A stretch of DNA of 64,000 bases from Rutidosis leptorrhynchoides (GCF_046630445.1 NC_092340.1:15850001-15914000); one strand, 5' to 3'. Numbered from the stretch's first letter, positions 12,549-26,936 are shown. The notes: a model not told the origin generated them from the letters alone. Numbers and translations are program-made.

Positions 12549-15102
12549 GAATCAACCTCAACCCTGTATAGCTAACTCCAACATTCACATATAGAGTGTC
12601 TATGGTTGTTCCGCAATATATATATAGATGGGTCGACATTGTGATGACCCGAAAATTTCCGACCAAATTTAAACTTTAATCTTTATATATTTCCGACACG
12701 ATAAGCAAGGTTTGTTAAGTTGAATCTCAAAAAGTTTAAAACTGTGTTCATACATTCATATAACCTTGACCAGATTCCAACAATTCACGAACTATTGTTG
12801 TAAATAAAAATAATTATATATATACAAAAATAAATATAAACATATAAATAATAATTGAAAGTAATATAATATAATAAAATCAAATATGTAAAATAATATA
12901 CGTAATAATTAAGTTACTATTCTAGTGAATATGATATAAAACATAAATAAGATATATACATAAGTAATAATATATATATTGTAATTAATAAATATTAGAA
13001 TTTCAAAATATTATATAGTTGGTAAATATGATATAGTAATACATTGTATCATATTAAAATTAGTTACAAGTTTGAATATAATTATTATGTTAATATTATT
13101 ATCATTACTCTCATTATTAATAATGTTAATATTAATATATGTATTATTATTTCTAAAATGAAATGGAAAATTTAATATGTAAAAGTATCATTATCATTAC
13201 TAATATTAGTAATAGCAACAATAATATTGATATTACTATAAGTAGTGTTATTATTAGTATTACTAATAATACTATTGTTATCATTTTTATTAAGATTATT
13301 ATTATTGAACTTATTCAAATAATTAATTTTATGATTATTAGTATTATTATTAATTACTATTATTATTAATATAATTATTAGAATTATTAATATTATTATT
13401 TATCCTTTATTATTACTATTTCATTTATCAAGAATATTAATAATATTGAGTAATATTATTATTGGTAATAATATAGTTAAAATTATTAATATCCAAAATT
13501 ATAAATTTTACACAGATATATGAAAACAGATATATAAATAAATATACTGATGATTTACATATACAGATATATAATAGGAATCTGTACAAATACGTATTAT
13601 ATACAGATATATAATAAATATACATACAAACACTGGATATACATTTATACATACAAATATAAACGTATTCAGTTATAGATCACTTTCAAACTGTATATGA
13701 TTTGTTTTTGTGATTCTAAATTCGTACCAATCAGTATCTAATCAATTGAACAACTCCAAGAATTTGTTAGCAATCACATTCAACCTTTTATATTTGTATT
13801 TTGTTTGTTGTCCTTGAGAATATTTTCTGTCGACCAATTGGCAGTATAAGCCAACAAATTATTCAGAGTAATATCATATTCAACTAACTTCATGTTCCCA
13901 ATATCAATTTCTTACAAACGATCCAAAAACTCAATAACAACAACAATCACACACACAAAATTCATCAAACTCCTACTACTACCTTGAACAATGTATTTAA
14001 AACCCTTACCACAATACCACCATCTAACCATCACCTTTGATCCCTACGAGCTTCTACTTGATTTATTGATAAAAGACAGACACCCATTACATTCGTCTAT
14101 CATCACCATCGAGCTCATATCACATCGTGAAACCCATGTGTTGTTTCTACTTCAACCAAAACCCACCCAACAACTTATTGTTTTTCTGTTTCTCTAGTCT
14201 CAACGAACTCCAAACAAACCACCTCCATAAACAACCATCATTGATGTAATCCTGCTACAGCTATTTCTGTTTCACCCATCGAGAAAACACAATCGCAAAC
14301 CCAAACCGACACCTCCATTCTCTCTTCTCTCTCTCTCTCTAATATTCTTCTTTGCGAAACCCACAAAAACTTCTTCTGCTACTGCTGCTATGGTACGCTG
14401 TTCCTTTTACAACTGCTATAGTATGTGTATTATTACAATTGCAGACCATCACCAAGATCAACCCAAACCGCCATATTCTCTTTTATTTTATTTGTTCATC
14501 GTAGACAAGCTGCTGCTACTTATTTCGCTTTCTGTCCTTAGTAAACTGCTGCAATTCGCAGTATATATGGTCTGTTCCTATTACAATAATAATATCAATA
14601 TTTAGAGACAAGTTGAACGTGAACTTTAACTAAAGTAATCTTATGATTGGATTAAGAAAACGGGATGATAAGTCAGTGGTAGGGTCGGGATTAATGACGT
14701 GTTTTTTTTGGAATCCTATGTTCCAATTACAGCAACATATATGTGTTAAATAAATATAGATCCTGGATTGAGCTATAGATGAGAATTCAAGTCCATTAAA
14801 CCTTAAATGAACAAGTAACACTTGGTCTATATATACTATAATATTGGGTTTAGTTGTTGGGCCGTGGTTGTTTTTGTTATCGGGCTGAAAATAACAATGA
14901 TGATGATATGATTCGTAGATGATGATAAAGGTTCAAAGGTGATGACTAGCGAGATAGAGATGATGATAACATGATTATGGTGAAGATAAAAATGATGAGA
15001 TTGATGATAATATGGTGATAGTGATACTAGGAAATATGATAAACACGTAGTATAGGTTAAATGATTAAGAACGCGCAATACTACAAGATTAGTTTAACAG
15101 AT

Positions 15103-15150
15103 CAATGGTTAGGAGTTGTGTTGAGGAACGAGAGGTCTTGAGTTCGAACC
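15103..15150 (+). other. First tRNA-like box A/B pair in LTR-A
   Basis: Box A-like caatggttaggag (15103-15115) and box B gagttcgaacc (15140-15150). Present identically in the 3' LTR. Too degenerate to be a functional tRNA gene; probably SINE-derived. Confidence 0.45.
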
Positions 15151-15260
15151 AAGGCTGCTGCAAATTAATTATTTCTTTTTACTGTTGGGCTGCCCTTCTT
15201 TGTTGGGCCGAGATTGTTCTTAAAAGTGTAGTAGATAAATCAAAGAAGCAGCAAGCAGTG

Positions 15261-15329
15261 TAGTGGTTAGGCGTTTGCTATGGTTAACGTGAGGTCTCGG
15301 GTTCGAGTCCGACTTCGTGCATTTTTTTT
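15261..15329 (+). other. Second tRNA-like box A/B pair with T-run
   Basis: Box A tagtggttaggcg (15261-15273), box B gggttcgagtcc (15299-15310) and a run of eight T (15322-15329) that would serve as a Pol III terminator. The copy in the 3' LTR (about 22835-22903) keeps both boxes and the T-run. Confidence 0.5.
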
Positions 15330-15367
15330 AAGAGCTCATTAACGTAGTCTTCCTTGTTTATAAATAT

Positions 15368-15532
<165 letters not shown>

Positions 15533-16682
15533 GTGACTAATATATGTATTACCATTATTATTATGTAAACATAAGTACTATGACTAAAATTATTAACATT
15601 TTGTTATTAAGTAACATCATTAAGTATTAATAACGTTATTATCAGTATTAGCTTCATTTTAGACTTATTAGTATTAACAAGAGTATCATTATTAAGTTTA
15701 TCATTAGTAATAAGATAATTATTAAATATTAAGTGTTATTATCAAAATGATTATTTTCATTACCAACAACACTAAATTTTTCATTTTATTAAAAACTACT
15801 GTTATTATCATTATTATAAGATTTATCATTAAAACTATCATTAATATTATTAATAACAAAATCATTAATATTATTATCATTATTATTAACAATTGTAATA
15901 TTATCATCATTATTTTAAACATTTCTAATATTATTTTAATTACTATTTTAACAATCAAATGAAATAAATACATATAAAATATTTGATACATATAACATAA
16001 TAAAAAAAAAATTATTATATTTTTATATAATAATAATGAAATATATGAATTAATAATATAAAAATTATATCACTAATAATAATATATATATTTGTTCGAT
16101 TACAAGTATATGTTTTAATATAAATACAAATGATATAGGTTCGTGAATCCGAGGCCAACCCTGCATTTGTTCAAATGTCGTCATATGTATTTTTACTACA
16201 AAATACAGTACTGTGAGTTTCATTAATCCCTTTTTAAATGCTTTCGCAATATATATTTTGGGACTGAGAATACATGCGCTACTTTTATAACTGTTTTACG
16301 AAATAGACACAAGTACTTAAAACTACATTCTATGGTTGGATTATTAAACTGAATATGCCCCTTTTTAGTCTGGTAATCTAAGAATTAGGGAACAGACACC
16401 CTAATTGACGCGAATCCTAAAGATAGATCTATTGGGCCCAACAAGCCCCATCCAAAGTACCGGATGCTTTAGTACTTCGAAATCTATATCATGTCCGAAG
16501 GAGGATCCCGGAATGATGGGGATATTCTTATATGTATATTGTGAATGTCGGTTACCAGGTGTTCAATCCATATGAATGATATTTTTGTCTCTATGTATGG
16601 GACGTATGTTTATGAGAAATGAAAATCTTGTGGTCTATTAAAATGATGGAAATGATTATTTATGTTAAACTAATGAACTCAC

Positions 16683-16696
16683 CAACCTTTTGGTTG
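16683..16696 (+). promoter_or_regulatory. Conserved LTR hairpin (copy A)
   Basis: CAACC-TTTT-GGTTG, a 5-bp stem with a T4 loop. Counterparts are 2733-2746 (E, reverse), 11531-11544 (solo B, reverse), 48191-48204 (C) and 60669-60682 (B). In both B copies the closing pair is changed on both sides (CAACA/TGTTG), so pairing is kept. About 15-20 nt later all copies carry gtttattctcaggt, which resembles a splice acceptor followed by GT. Confidence 0.6.
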
Positions 16697-17044
16697 ACAT
16701 GTTAAAGTATGTTTATTCTCAGGTATGAAAGAAATCTTCCGCTGTGCATTTGTTCACTTTAAAGATATTACTTGGAGTCATTCATGACATATTTCAAAAG
16801 ATGTTGCATTCGAGTCGTCAAGTTCATCAAGATTATTATTAAGATAATTATAATTAGATATATTATGAAATGGTATAAACATCGCCAATTTTCGATGTAA
16901 GGAAGTTTGTCTTTTCAAAACGAATACATTGTTCGTAAAATGTATCATATAGAGGTCAAGTACCTCGCGATGTAACCAACTATTGTGAATCGTTTGTAAT
17001 CGATGTGGACTTTGTCCGGATGGATTAGGACGGGTCTTCACAGT

Positions 17045-17056
17045 TGGTATCAGAGC
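17045..17056 (+). promoter_or_regulatory. Primer-binding site of element A (initiator tRNA-Met)
   Basis: TGGTATCAGAGC, the exact complement of the plant initiator tRNA-Met 3' end, lies 2 nt after the LTR end. It is followed by a leader with the direct repeat gcattagtgtgtct/gcattagtgagtct (17081-17094, 17114-17127), which is shared with element B. Confidence 0.9.
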
Positions 17057-17476
17057 GGTGGTCGTAGTGAACCAGGTCTTGCATTAGTGTGTCTAACTAG
17101 TAGACGTTAGGATGCATTAGTGAGTCTGGACTTCGACCTGGTCTGCATGTCAAAAAGTTTTGCTTATCATTTTGTGTCAAAAATTACCTGCTTATCATTT
17201 TTAGAGAATCACTTGCTTATCATTCTTAGTCTAGACGCGGTTTACTGCATTGACTACATGAATAGTGTATAGACAAAATTTATATCTTAGCGTATCTGCT
17301 ACTTCATATCTCAGCATATCTGTTACTGTAACTTTACCTGAAAACTTTCGTAGATTCCTCCGTAACTTATGGAATTTTAGTATTATATATGCATATGTAA
17401 ACTAGATATTGCAAGGTACTAATCTACATCTTATAATCTATTTCTTATCTAAAATCCTTCATCTGATTGTACGGGA

Positions 17477-18110
17477 TGGATCCTTCAACCAGTTCGAGTC
17501 CCTCAAATTCCGATGACTATTCCGATAGTTATTCCGACAACTATTCCGACGTGGACGTTCACCTAAGCTCCGAAAGCAGCGTCACCAGAATGAATCAACC
17601 AACCAACCATCCTTAATTCATATGATGAGTTCGTAGTCGACTTAATTAATGGAGATGAGAAGAAGGCAATCCCTTCCACCAACCGAATCCACCTCTTGAC
17701 AATGAACCTGAAGCGTTTACCAGCGAACCTGTTCGAGACACCATTTTCAGTCTCATTTCCAGGGTAACTCGACAAGATGATATTCTATCCACAATTCTGA
17801 AACTTATTCATCCACTCGTTCCGACCGACAATCGTCCTGGAGTAATGAGTCAACAAACTTCGCGCTCGAATAATCAATTCGGAGAATATGGTGCAAAATG
17901 TACCAGCTTCAGCAACATCACCGGCACCAACAATACAATCAATAACAGCACCAGTACCATCAACAATCCATGTTTCAATATCATCATCTGTACTTTGAGT
18001 ATGATCTTCGTTCTACGTATCGTTCTACCTCATTTATCTTCGTTCGGCATGGCAAATATGTAATCTCTAAAGTTTTAGAGATTATTTATTCTAGTTCCAA
18101 CCGAAAAACA
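17477..18110 (+). pseudogene. Acidic and Gln/His-rich ORF remnant of element A
   Basis: The frame opening at 17477 (MDPSTSSSPSNSDDYSDSYS...) is Ser/Asp-rich and stops at about 17613. Further on, other frames carry PVRDTIFSLISRVTRQDD (about 17728-17781) and a Gln/His/Tyr-rich run (about 17900-18000). Position just after the leader and acidic composition match the 199-residue ORF of element B (61261), but sequence similarity is too low by eye to call homology. Stops and frame changes make it non-functional as read. Confidence 0.45.
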
Positions 18111-18243
18111 AATGGGTTTAATATCGTATTAATTCATTAAATCCATGAATACATCTGAAGAAAATATATATGTATATATGTTTTCATAAAGTTTATAATT
18201 AAAAATTCTTTTGTACAAACTGTTAATGGTGAAAATATTTTAA

Positions 18244-18260
18244 CGGGTAGGTAATACCCG
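18244..18260. promoter_or_regulatory. Internal hairpin copy of the priming motif
   Basis: tttaacgggtaggta is followed by atacccg, giving CGGGTA/TACCCG arms. The first 15 nt match the motif at the LTR junction of element E (6165-6179, reverse). Element B has the same hairpin at 62875-62891. A second plus-strand priming site is one reading; see findings. Confidence 0.5.
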
Positions 18261-18808
18261 AGGAATATTTAGATTTCACATTAATAAATTACACTTTACA
18301 TTCTTCAAATCCGATTCAACAATCATTTACTATCCTACTTACAACCACCGATATACGTATCCGTTCACCGAAGAATAACCAACTTCATTCAAATTTAATT
18401 TCATTTTCGGATTTTGACCGATCAAAATCCAAGTCAAGATTTAACAGAAGACATCACTTTTAGATTCCTACGTATTTCAAAGCCATACTTTGAATTCAAA
18501 ACTGTGCCAGATCCATTGGCGTGTTATTACCTAAAATAACTTTACAATACCTTGCCAAAATTAGCCAATTTTGTCACAGCTCCAGCAAATTAACTTCGAC
18601 TTTTATTCAAATTAGCCTTATTATAACTTTGATATATAAATTTGCCACTTGATTTCATCCTAAACAATCATTCGTATCTCGACAATTACCATCAGTGTTT
18701 AATCATCTAAAAACATAATTCTTTTGAAACCACCTCGGATTGATAACCGATGATTCAGATATGGTAGCATTAAATGTAGAGGAAACAACAAAATTATAGA
18801 TGGTCTAA

Positions 18809-19003
18809 ATGACCAAGATTTTGATGATAAAGAATGGAGTGTTAGGAACGCTCGATAGAAAATTTGGTACTGAAAAACGGATTGAACTAACCATGAAGGA
18901 GACCCAGGACAAATACAAGGACCACACCCTATATTCAAAGAATCCAGGTAATTTCGGATCCGATGAAACCTTCAACGAATACCTTGCTCCGAAGTCATGT
19001 TAA
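18809..19003 (+). CDS. Small sense ORF of element A, unknown
   Basis: 64 residues starting MTKILMIKNG. The stretch GTEKRIELTMKETQDKY followed by HTLYSKN and LAPKSC is also readable on the minus strand of element E (about 7540-7390), where it contains substitutions but keeps most residues in frame. That suggests it once belonged to a coding region. No domain recognised; it may be the degraded end of a longer gene. Confidence 0.35.
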   Translation: MTKILMIKNGVLGTLDRKFGTEKRIELTMKETQDKYKDHTLYSKNPGNFGSDETFNEYLAPKSC

Positions 19004-19604
19004 ATCTTGTGGAAAATCTTTCTCCATCAACCTTCGAACTTAGAAATTCTGAAAATATCATCATAAATATCTTTGATATTTCTGAGGATATTTTCATAAC
19101 TCTTCTTATCCAAAATTAGTTATCTCTTCGTGCTATCCGTATTACATCATAAAGAAAACTGTTTTAGTTTCTTTATTCAAGTTTTAAATTATGAATGAAT
19201 TCTGGAGAAATGTTAAGAATTTGAGCATGAGTTAGTATAATATAATGACACTTGGCCAACGTGATTATATTACAGTAAGTTATGCTGAAAGTTCTATTGG
19301 AACATGATGATTCACAGATCTTACCGTCAACATGTGCCATGTTACATAACTCTTTTATTCTACTTAACCTTCGAACATATCAAGAAAATATATTCTTGAT
19401 AGTTCTTTCTTCTGTGACTCTGGTAAATTTACAAATCAAATCGTGCTATTACATTCTTTCTTGTTTAGAACATAAGTTCATTCGAAACTCCATACTTACG
19501 CATTCTGGACCGTTACTCGCTTTACTAGAGGTCGAGAAGAGAATAAAAAGGCAAAGAGCTCCGAAATATAAGGGAATATATAAAACTCGACAACAATACG
19601 GAAA

Positions 19605-19778
19605 TCACAAACTGTGTACATTAATACGAATAGCAATATAAAGACACGGGAGTATGATAAACACAATAACCCCAAGAGCGAAGTAGAAGTAAACAGATTC
19701 CTCTGGTGGTAGATGAAAAAGGAGAATGATCGATATGGAAGTCAGGAATATATCTAGAATTAAAACTGGATGAAGCAT
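19605..19778 (-). CDS. Antisense two-helix mini-protein ORF of element A
   Basis: Complete ATG-to-TGA frame of 57 residues, antisense to the retroelement. It starts MLHPVLILDIFLTSISIILL, a hydrophobic helix over about residues 5-22, then a polar LPPEESVYFY turn and a second helix over about residues 33-50 ending LYIAIRIN. Two membrane spans are predicted by inspection. The ORF of element E (6602-6760) is homologous. A TATAAA at the same distance upstream in both copies (84 and 81 nt) supports separate antisense transcription. The start is chosen because the homologous copy begins at the same ATG. Function unknown. Confidence 0.55.
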   Translation of the reverse strand: MLHPVLILDIFLTSISIILLFHLPPEESVYFYFALGVIVFIILPCLYIAIRINVHSL

Positions 19779-19856
19779 ATTGACTGATGATTTGAAAGTA
19801 TGAATTAAAATATAGAAAATGGGAGTGGTGGGAAGTAATGGAATGGAAGAAGTTCA

Positions 19857-19862
19857 TTTATA
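19857..19862 (-). promoter_or_regulatory. TATA box of antisense unit in element A
   Basis: TATAAA on the minus strand, 84 nt before the ATG at 19778, within the conserved word cactataaat shared with element E. Confidence 0.5.
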
Positions 19863-20205
19863 GTGAAAATACCAGCCAAAGTAATCGAGGCAGATTATCG
19901 CATTAAATTATAGAGATCTTAATTTCTATAAATCCTGAAGAATCAGATCTTATAGATTTCTAAGATTTTCTTTTAAATCCCTTGAATTCCGGAATTCAAC
20001 CCTGATTACGTCAAAAGCTAAGGCGAACCTCTATTTCTCATATCAAATCTTTGACGAAAGCTTCTCTCATACGCTTCGAGTAATTTAATTATTCTATTCA
20101 AAATAATCAATAATGATAAAATTCTATTTATCAACTCATATTCGTCATGAAAATATTTTTATTGTAAGCCATGACGACCCCACTCAAATTTCGGGACGAA
20201 ATTTC

Positions 20206-20221
20206 TTTAACTGGTAGGTAC
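20206..20221 (+). promoter_or_regulatory. Plus-strand priming motif of element A
   Basis: tttaactggtaggtac directly abuts the 3' LTR start at 20222. It takes the place of the usual polypurine tract, is only moderately purine-rich, and is shared with element E (6164-6179, reverse). Confidence 0.6.
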
Positions 20222-23443
<3,222 letters not shown>

Positions 23444-25246
23444 AAAGTTCTTCTTAGCTTTTAATTATCCCAACCAAAACAGCCCCCGGTTTTACTACGA
23501 CGGCGTATATCCAGTTTTATGGTGTTTATCGTGTTTCCGGGTTTTAAATCATTAAGTTAGCATATCATATAGATATAGAACATGTGTTTAGTTGATTTTA
23601 AAAGTCTAGTTAGAAGGATTAACTTTATTTGCGAACAAGTTTAGAATTAACTAAACTATGTCCTAGTGATTACAAGTTTATAACGTTGAATAAGACAGCT
23701 TTTTATGTATGAATCGAATGATGTTATGAACATCATTACTACCTCAAGTTCCTTGGATAAACCTACTGGAAATGAGAAAAATGGATCTAGCTTCAAAGGA
23801 TCCTTGGATGGCTTGAAAGTTCTTGAAGCAGAATCATGACACGAAAACAATTTCAAGTAAGATTTCCACTCGAAATAAGATTGTTATAGTTATAGAAATT
23901 GAATTAAAGTTTGAATATGATTATTACCTTGTATTAGAAAGATAACCTACTGTAAGTAACAAAGGTTTCTTGATCTTGGATGATTACTTGGAATGGATTT
24001 AGAAAACTTGGAAGTAAACTTGCAATCTTGGAAGTATTCTTGATTTTATGAAACTAGAACTTTTGAAATTTATGAAGAACACTTAGAACTTGAAGATAGA
24101 ACTTGAGAGAGATTAATTAGATGAAGAAAATTGAAGAATGAAAGTGTTTGTAGGTGTTTTTGGTCGTTGGTGTATGGATTAGATATAAAGGATATGTAAT
24201 TTTGTTTTCATGTAAATAAGTCATGAATGATTACTCATATTTTTGTAATTTTATGAGATATTTCATGCTAGTTGCCAAATGATGGTTCCCACATGTGTTA
24301 GGTGACTCACATGGGCTACTAAGAGCTGATCATTAGAATGTACATACCAATAGTACATACATCTAAAAGCTGTGTATTGTACGAGTACGAATACGGGTGC
24401 ATACGAGTAGATTTGTTGATGAAACTGAACGAGGATGTAATTGTAAGTATTTTTGTTAAGTAGAAGTATTTTGATAAGTATCTTGAAGTCTTTCAAAAGT
24501 GTATGAATATATATATTAAAACACTACATATATATACATTTTAACTGAGTCGTTAAGTCATCGTTAGTCGTTACATGTAAATGTTGTTTTGAAACCTTTA
24601 GGTTAACGATCTTGTTAAATGTTGTTAACCCAATGTTTATAATATCAAATGAGATTTTAAATTATTATATTATCATGATATTATGATGTACGAATATCTC
24701 TTAATATGATCTATATACATTAAATGTCGTTACAACGATAATCGTTACATATATGTCTCGTTTCAAAATCATTAAGTTAGTAGTCTTATTTTTACATATG
24801 TAGTTCATTGTTAATACACTTAATGATATATTTACTTATCATTTAACATAATTAACCAAGTGTATCAATATCTTAATATGATTCATATGTACCTAGTAAG
24901 ACGTTATAACGATAATCGTTATATATATCGTTTTCGAGTTTCTTAATTTAATAGTCTCATTTTTATGTATATAACTCATTGTTAAAATACCTAATGAGAT
25001 ACATACTTATAATAAAATCATGTTAACTATATATATAACCATATATATGTCATCGTATAGTTTTTACAAGTTTTAACGTTCGTGAATCACCGGTCAACTT
25101 GGGTGGTCATTTGTCTATATGAAACCTATTCCAAATAATCATGTCTTAATAAGTTTGATTGCTTAACATATTGGAAACACTTAATCATGTAAAATAACAA
25201 TTTCATTTAATATATATATAAACATGGAAAAGTTCGGGTCACTACA
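23444..25246 (-). mobile_element. Solo LTR-B, 5' part (reverse)
   Basis: On the minus strand it starts TGTAGTGACCCGAACTTTTC at 25246 and is collinear with 57613-about 59413 of the complete LTR-B. It is followed outside by GATAG. With 11162-12639 it makes one solo LTR split by element A; about 420 bp of the middle is deleted. Confidence 0.85.
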
Positions 25247-25251
25247 GATAG
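25247..25251. repeat. Target-site duplication GATAG, right copy
   Basis: Matches 11157-11161 exactly, confirming that the two LTR-B pieces are one insertion. Confidence 0.8.
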
Positions 25252-25800
25252 AAGGATCACGTTTCACGAATGCCATTGTAATTACTGAAAGAGATCCATC
25301 CTCTGATGTCTGGTGAGGATATTTCCTTTCATTACACACTCAATAGCCTGTCACAAAATTTGCTAATTTCAAAATGCTCTATCACGACCACAATTTCTAC
25401 TAATTTCAAAATGCTCTATCACGACCATATGTTGTTGGGTCGTTATACCATCCTGTTAGTGGTATCAGAGCCAGACTATAGTCCGGATGTGGTAGATAGC
25501 CAGTGAGCGCACACAACGATGTAGCACACCCCTCTGTGTATGAAACATTGAGTGGACCTAGCTATCGTTCGAGGGGAGGCCTAATGGGGAGGGACTTAGG
25601 TTTGAGGAGACGTTTGTAGGGGTGAAAACCAAAATTCCACATCGGTCATGAGACAAAACAATGTATGCATATAAGTCTAAAGGGAACTTCCTCTAATACC
25701 AATTGACTTGGGAAAAAAAAGATGGAGTCTTGAGCTTATATTGTAGGACACGTTATTGAGCTATACGATTTTATCACTATGTTCTCATCTTTTTTTCTTT
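25252..25800 (+). mobile_element. TRIM-like LTR element remnant
   Basis: TGGTATCAGAGC (25460-25471) is an exact tRNA-iMet primer site. About 150 nt further, gaggagacgtttgtagggg precedes TGAAAACC (25622), followed by the attccacatcgg and ggagtcttgagcttat words typical of TRIM LTRs. No coding region lies between them. The 5' LTR is not recognisable; that region holds a 37-bp tandem duplication (starting 25363 and 25400). Confidence 0.45.
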
Positions 25801-25965
25801 TGAACAATGAAGATATTATTAAAACCAAAACTTAGCAAGGAGCTAAGGATTTAGCTAGCGAAATAGACCAACTAACATTACATTTGCCTCTAAATTTAAC
25901 CCAAGAAAACTAATAACTACGAATAAAATCGAATACATCACTTTTCTTCACTTTTCTCATCCTTT

Positions 25966-26235
25966 ATGTCATACGTTTTACGACTTACGTTTTACTTTTA
26001 AGATTTTCTTTTTCGATTTACGTTTTAAGTTTAGGATTTATATATTACGTTTTATGCTTTAGGTAGTTCTAATTATCTTTTACGTTTGAGTACGTTGTGT
26101 TCTATTTTTCCATTTGCGCTTTCCGTTTATGATTACGTTTTATGTGTTACTTCACGCTCACATTATTCACACTTTACATTAACGTTTTACGTTGGATTTA
26201 CTTTTTTAGGATTTACGATTTAAACTTTACTTTCA
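25966..26235. repeat. Degenerate ttacgttt-type short repeats
   Basis: About a dozen spaced copies of tttacg/ttacgttt/ttaggattta words with an irregular period of about 7-20 bp. They look like a decayed low-complexity or telomere-like array. No coding sequence. Confidence 0.4.
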
Positions 26236-26442
26236 CAAATTTTGGGTTTTCAAATTCTCAAAGCAAACACATAATACGATATTATGAGATTTTAAATCTC
26301 CGAACCAAGACGTCGCCTTAAATTTTTCAGCAAAATCATTAAGATGGATTCATTACAAGTTTGTCAACTTGAGGACAGGATCATCATCTGTCCATCATCA
26401 TACAATTAAAACAAAACATACAACTATAATATATGTAGGACA

Positions 26443-26540
26443 TGATCTCCGTTAAGAGCTAACCTGAGGATTTCTGTTAAGAACTAAGCTGAGGATCTCC
26501 GTTAAGAGCACTTGAGGATCTCCGTTATAATGCACTCTGT
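26443..26540. repeat. 25-bp minisatellite, four copies
   Basis: Units beginning ggatctccgttaagag at 26443, 26468, 26493 and 26516, with substitutions and a shortened third unit. Confidence 0.7.
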
Positions 26541-26761
26541 TGATCCCGATTTGTTGTTCAAGCACAATACGGGTATAATATTTTAACTAGAAGTATATAG
26601 TTCTGTTCAATAATAACTATCCCGCCCGCAACAACGTGAAGGTAAATATAAATGAAGCTTGCTGCAACAACGCGAAGCCAGGACCACACTCTCGTTAGTA
26701 TCAAATGTTTAAAAGGATTATCTTCTATCTTCAACTAGTCTTCTACTAGTATAAAAACAAT

Positions 26762-26922
26762 GTAGAAAAATCTATTTGCTATAAATGAGAAGTGTAGGAA
26801 ATGACATGATAAGATGTACCCTTAAAATGTAATGTGTAATGTGTAATGTGTAATCAATCAAAGGTTACATCTTATCATGTCATTTCCTACACTTCTCATT
26901 TATAGCAAATAGCTTTTTCTAC
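26762..26922. repeat. 57-bp inverted repeat at copia 5' boundary
   Basis: Arms 26762-26818 and 26866-26922 are reverse complements with one mismatch. The 47-nt spacer carries aatgtgt three times in tandem. The right arm ends 1 nt before the primer-binding site, where the 5' LTR should end. It may be a foldback element or an inverted duplication of the LTR end. Confidence 0.85.
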
Positions 26923-26923
26923 T

Positions 26924-26936
26924 TGGTATCAAGAGC
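26924..26936 (+). promoter_or_regulatory. Primer-binding site of copia element 1
   Basis: TGGTATCAAGAGC, the initiator tRNA-Met complement with one extra A, about 90 nt before the gag start. Confidence 0.65.

Larger units (their letters stand above)
17043..20221 (+). mobile_element. Element A internal region (non-autonomous)
   Basis: About 3.2 kb between PBS and 3' LTR. It lacks any protease, integrase or reverse transcriptase, so mobility would depend on enzymes from another element. Leader and LTR homology point to the family of element B and other long-LTR gypsy elements. It holds remnants of an acidic ORF (from 17477), a hairpin with cgggta/tacccg arms (18244-18260), a small sense ORF (18809-19003) and an intact antisense mini-ORF (19605-19778). 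It ends at tttaactggtaggtac, the priming motif before the 3' LTR. Confidence 0.85.

Noticed and set aside
13163-13369. Paired small frames in the two LTR-A copies (for example 13163/20745, 13991/21567, 14630/22204)
   Set aside because: Recent LTR duplication explains the similarity; most lie in low-complexity DNA.
15261-15310. Possible functional tRNA gene
   Set aside because: Boxes A and B are present but no acceptor stem or anticodon arm can be folded.
24263-24496. 77-residue frame in solo LTR-B with a close match at 58363-58596
   Set aside because: Both copies are simply the same LTR DNA. Neither starts with ATG and the amino acid changes are as frequent as expected for neutral drift, so I do not call a gene.
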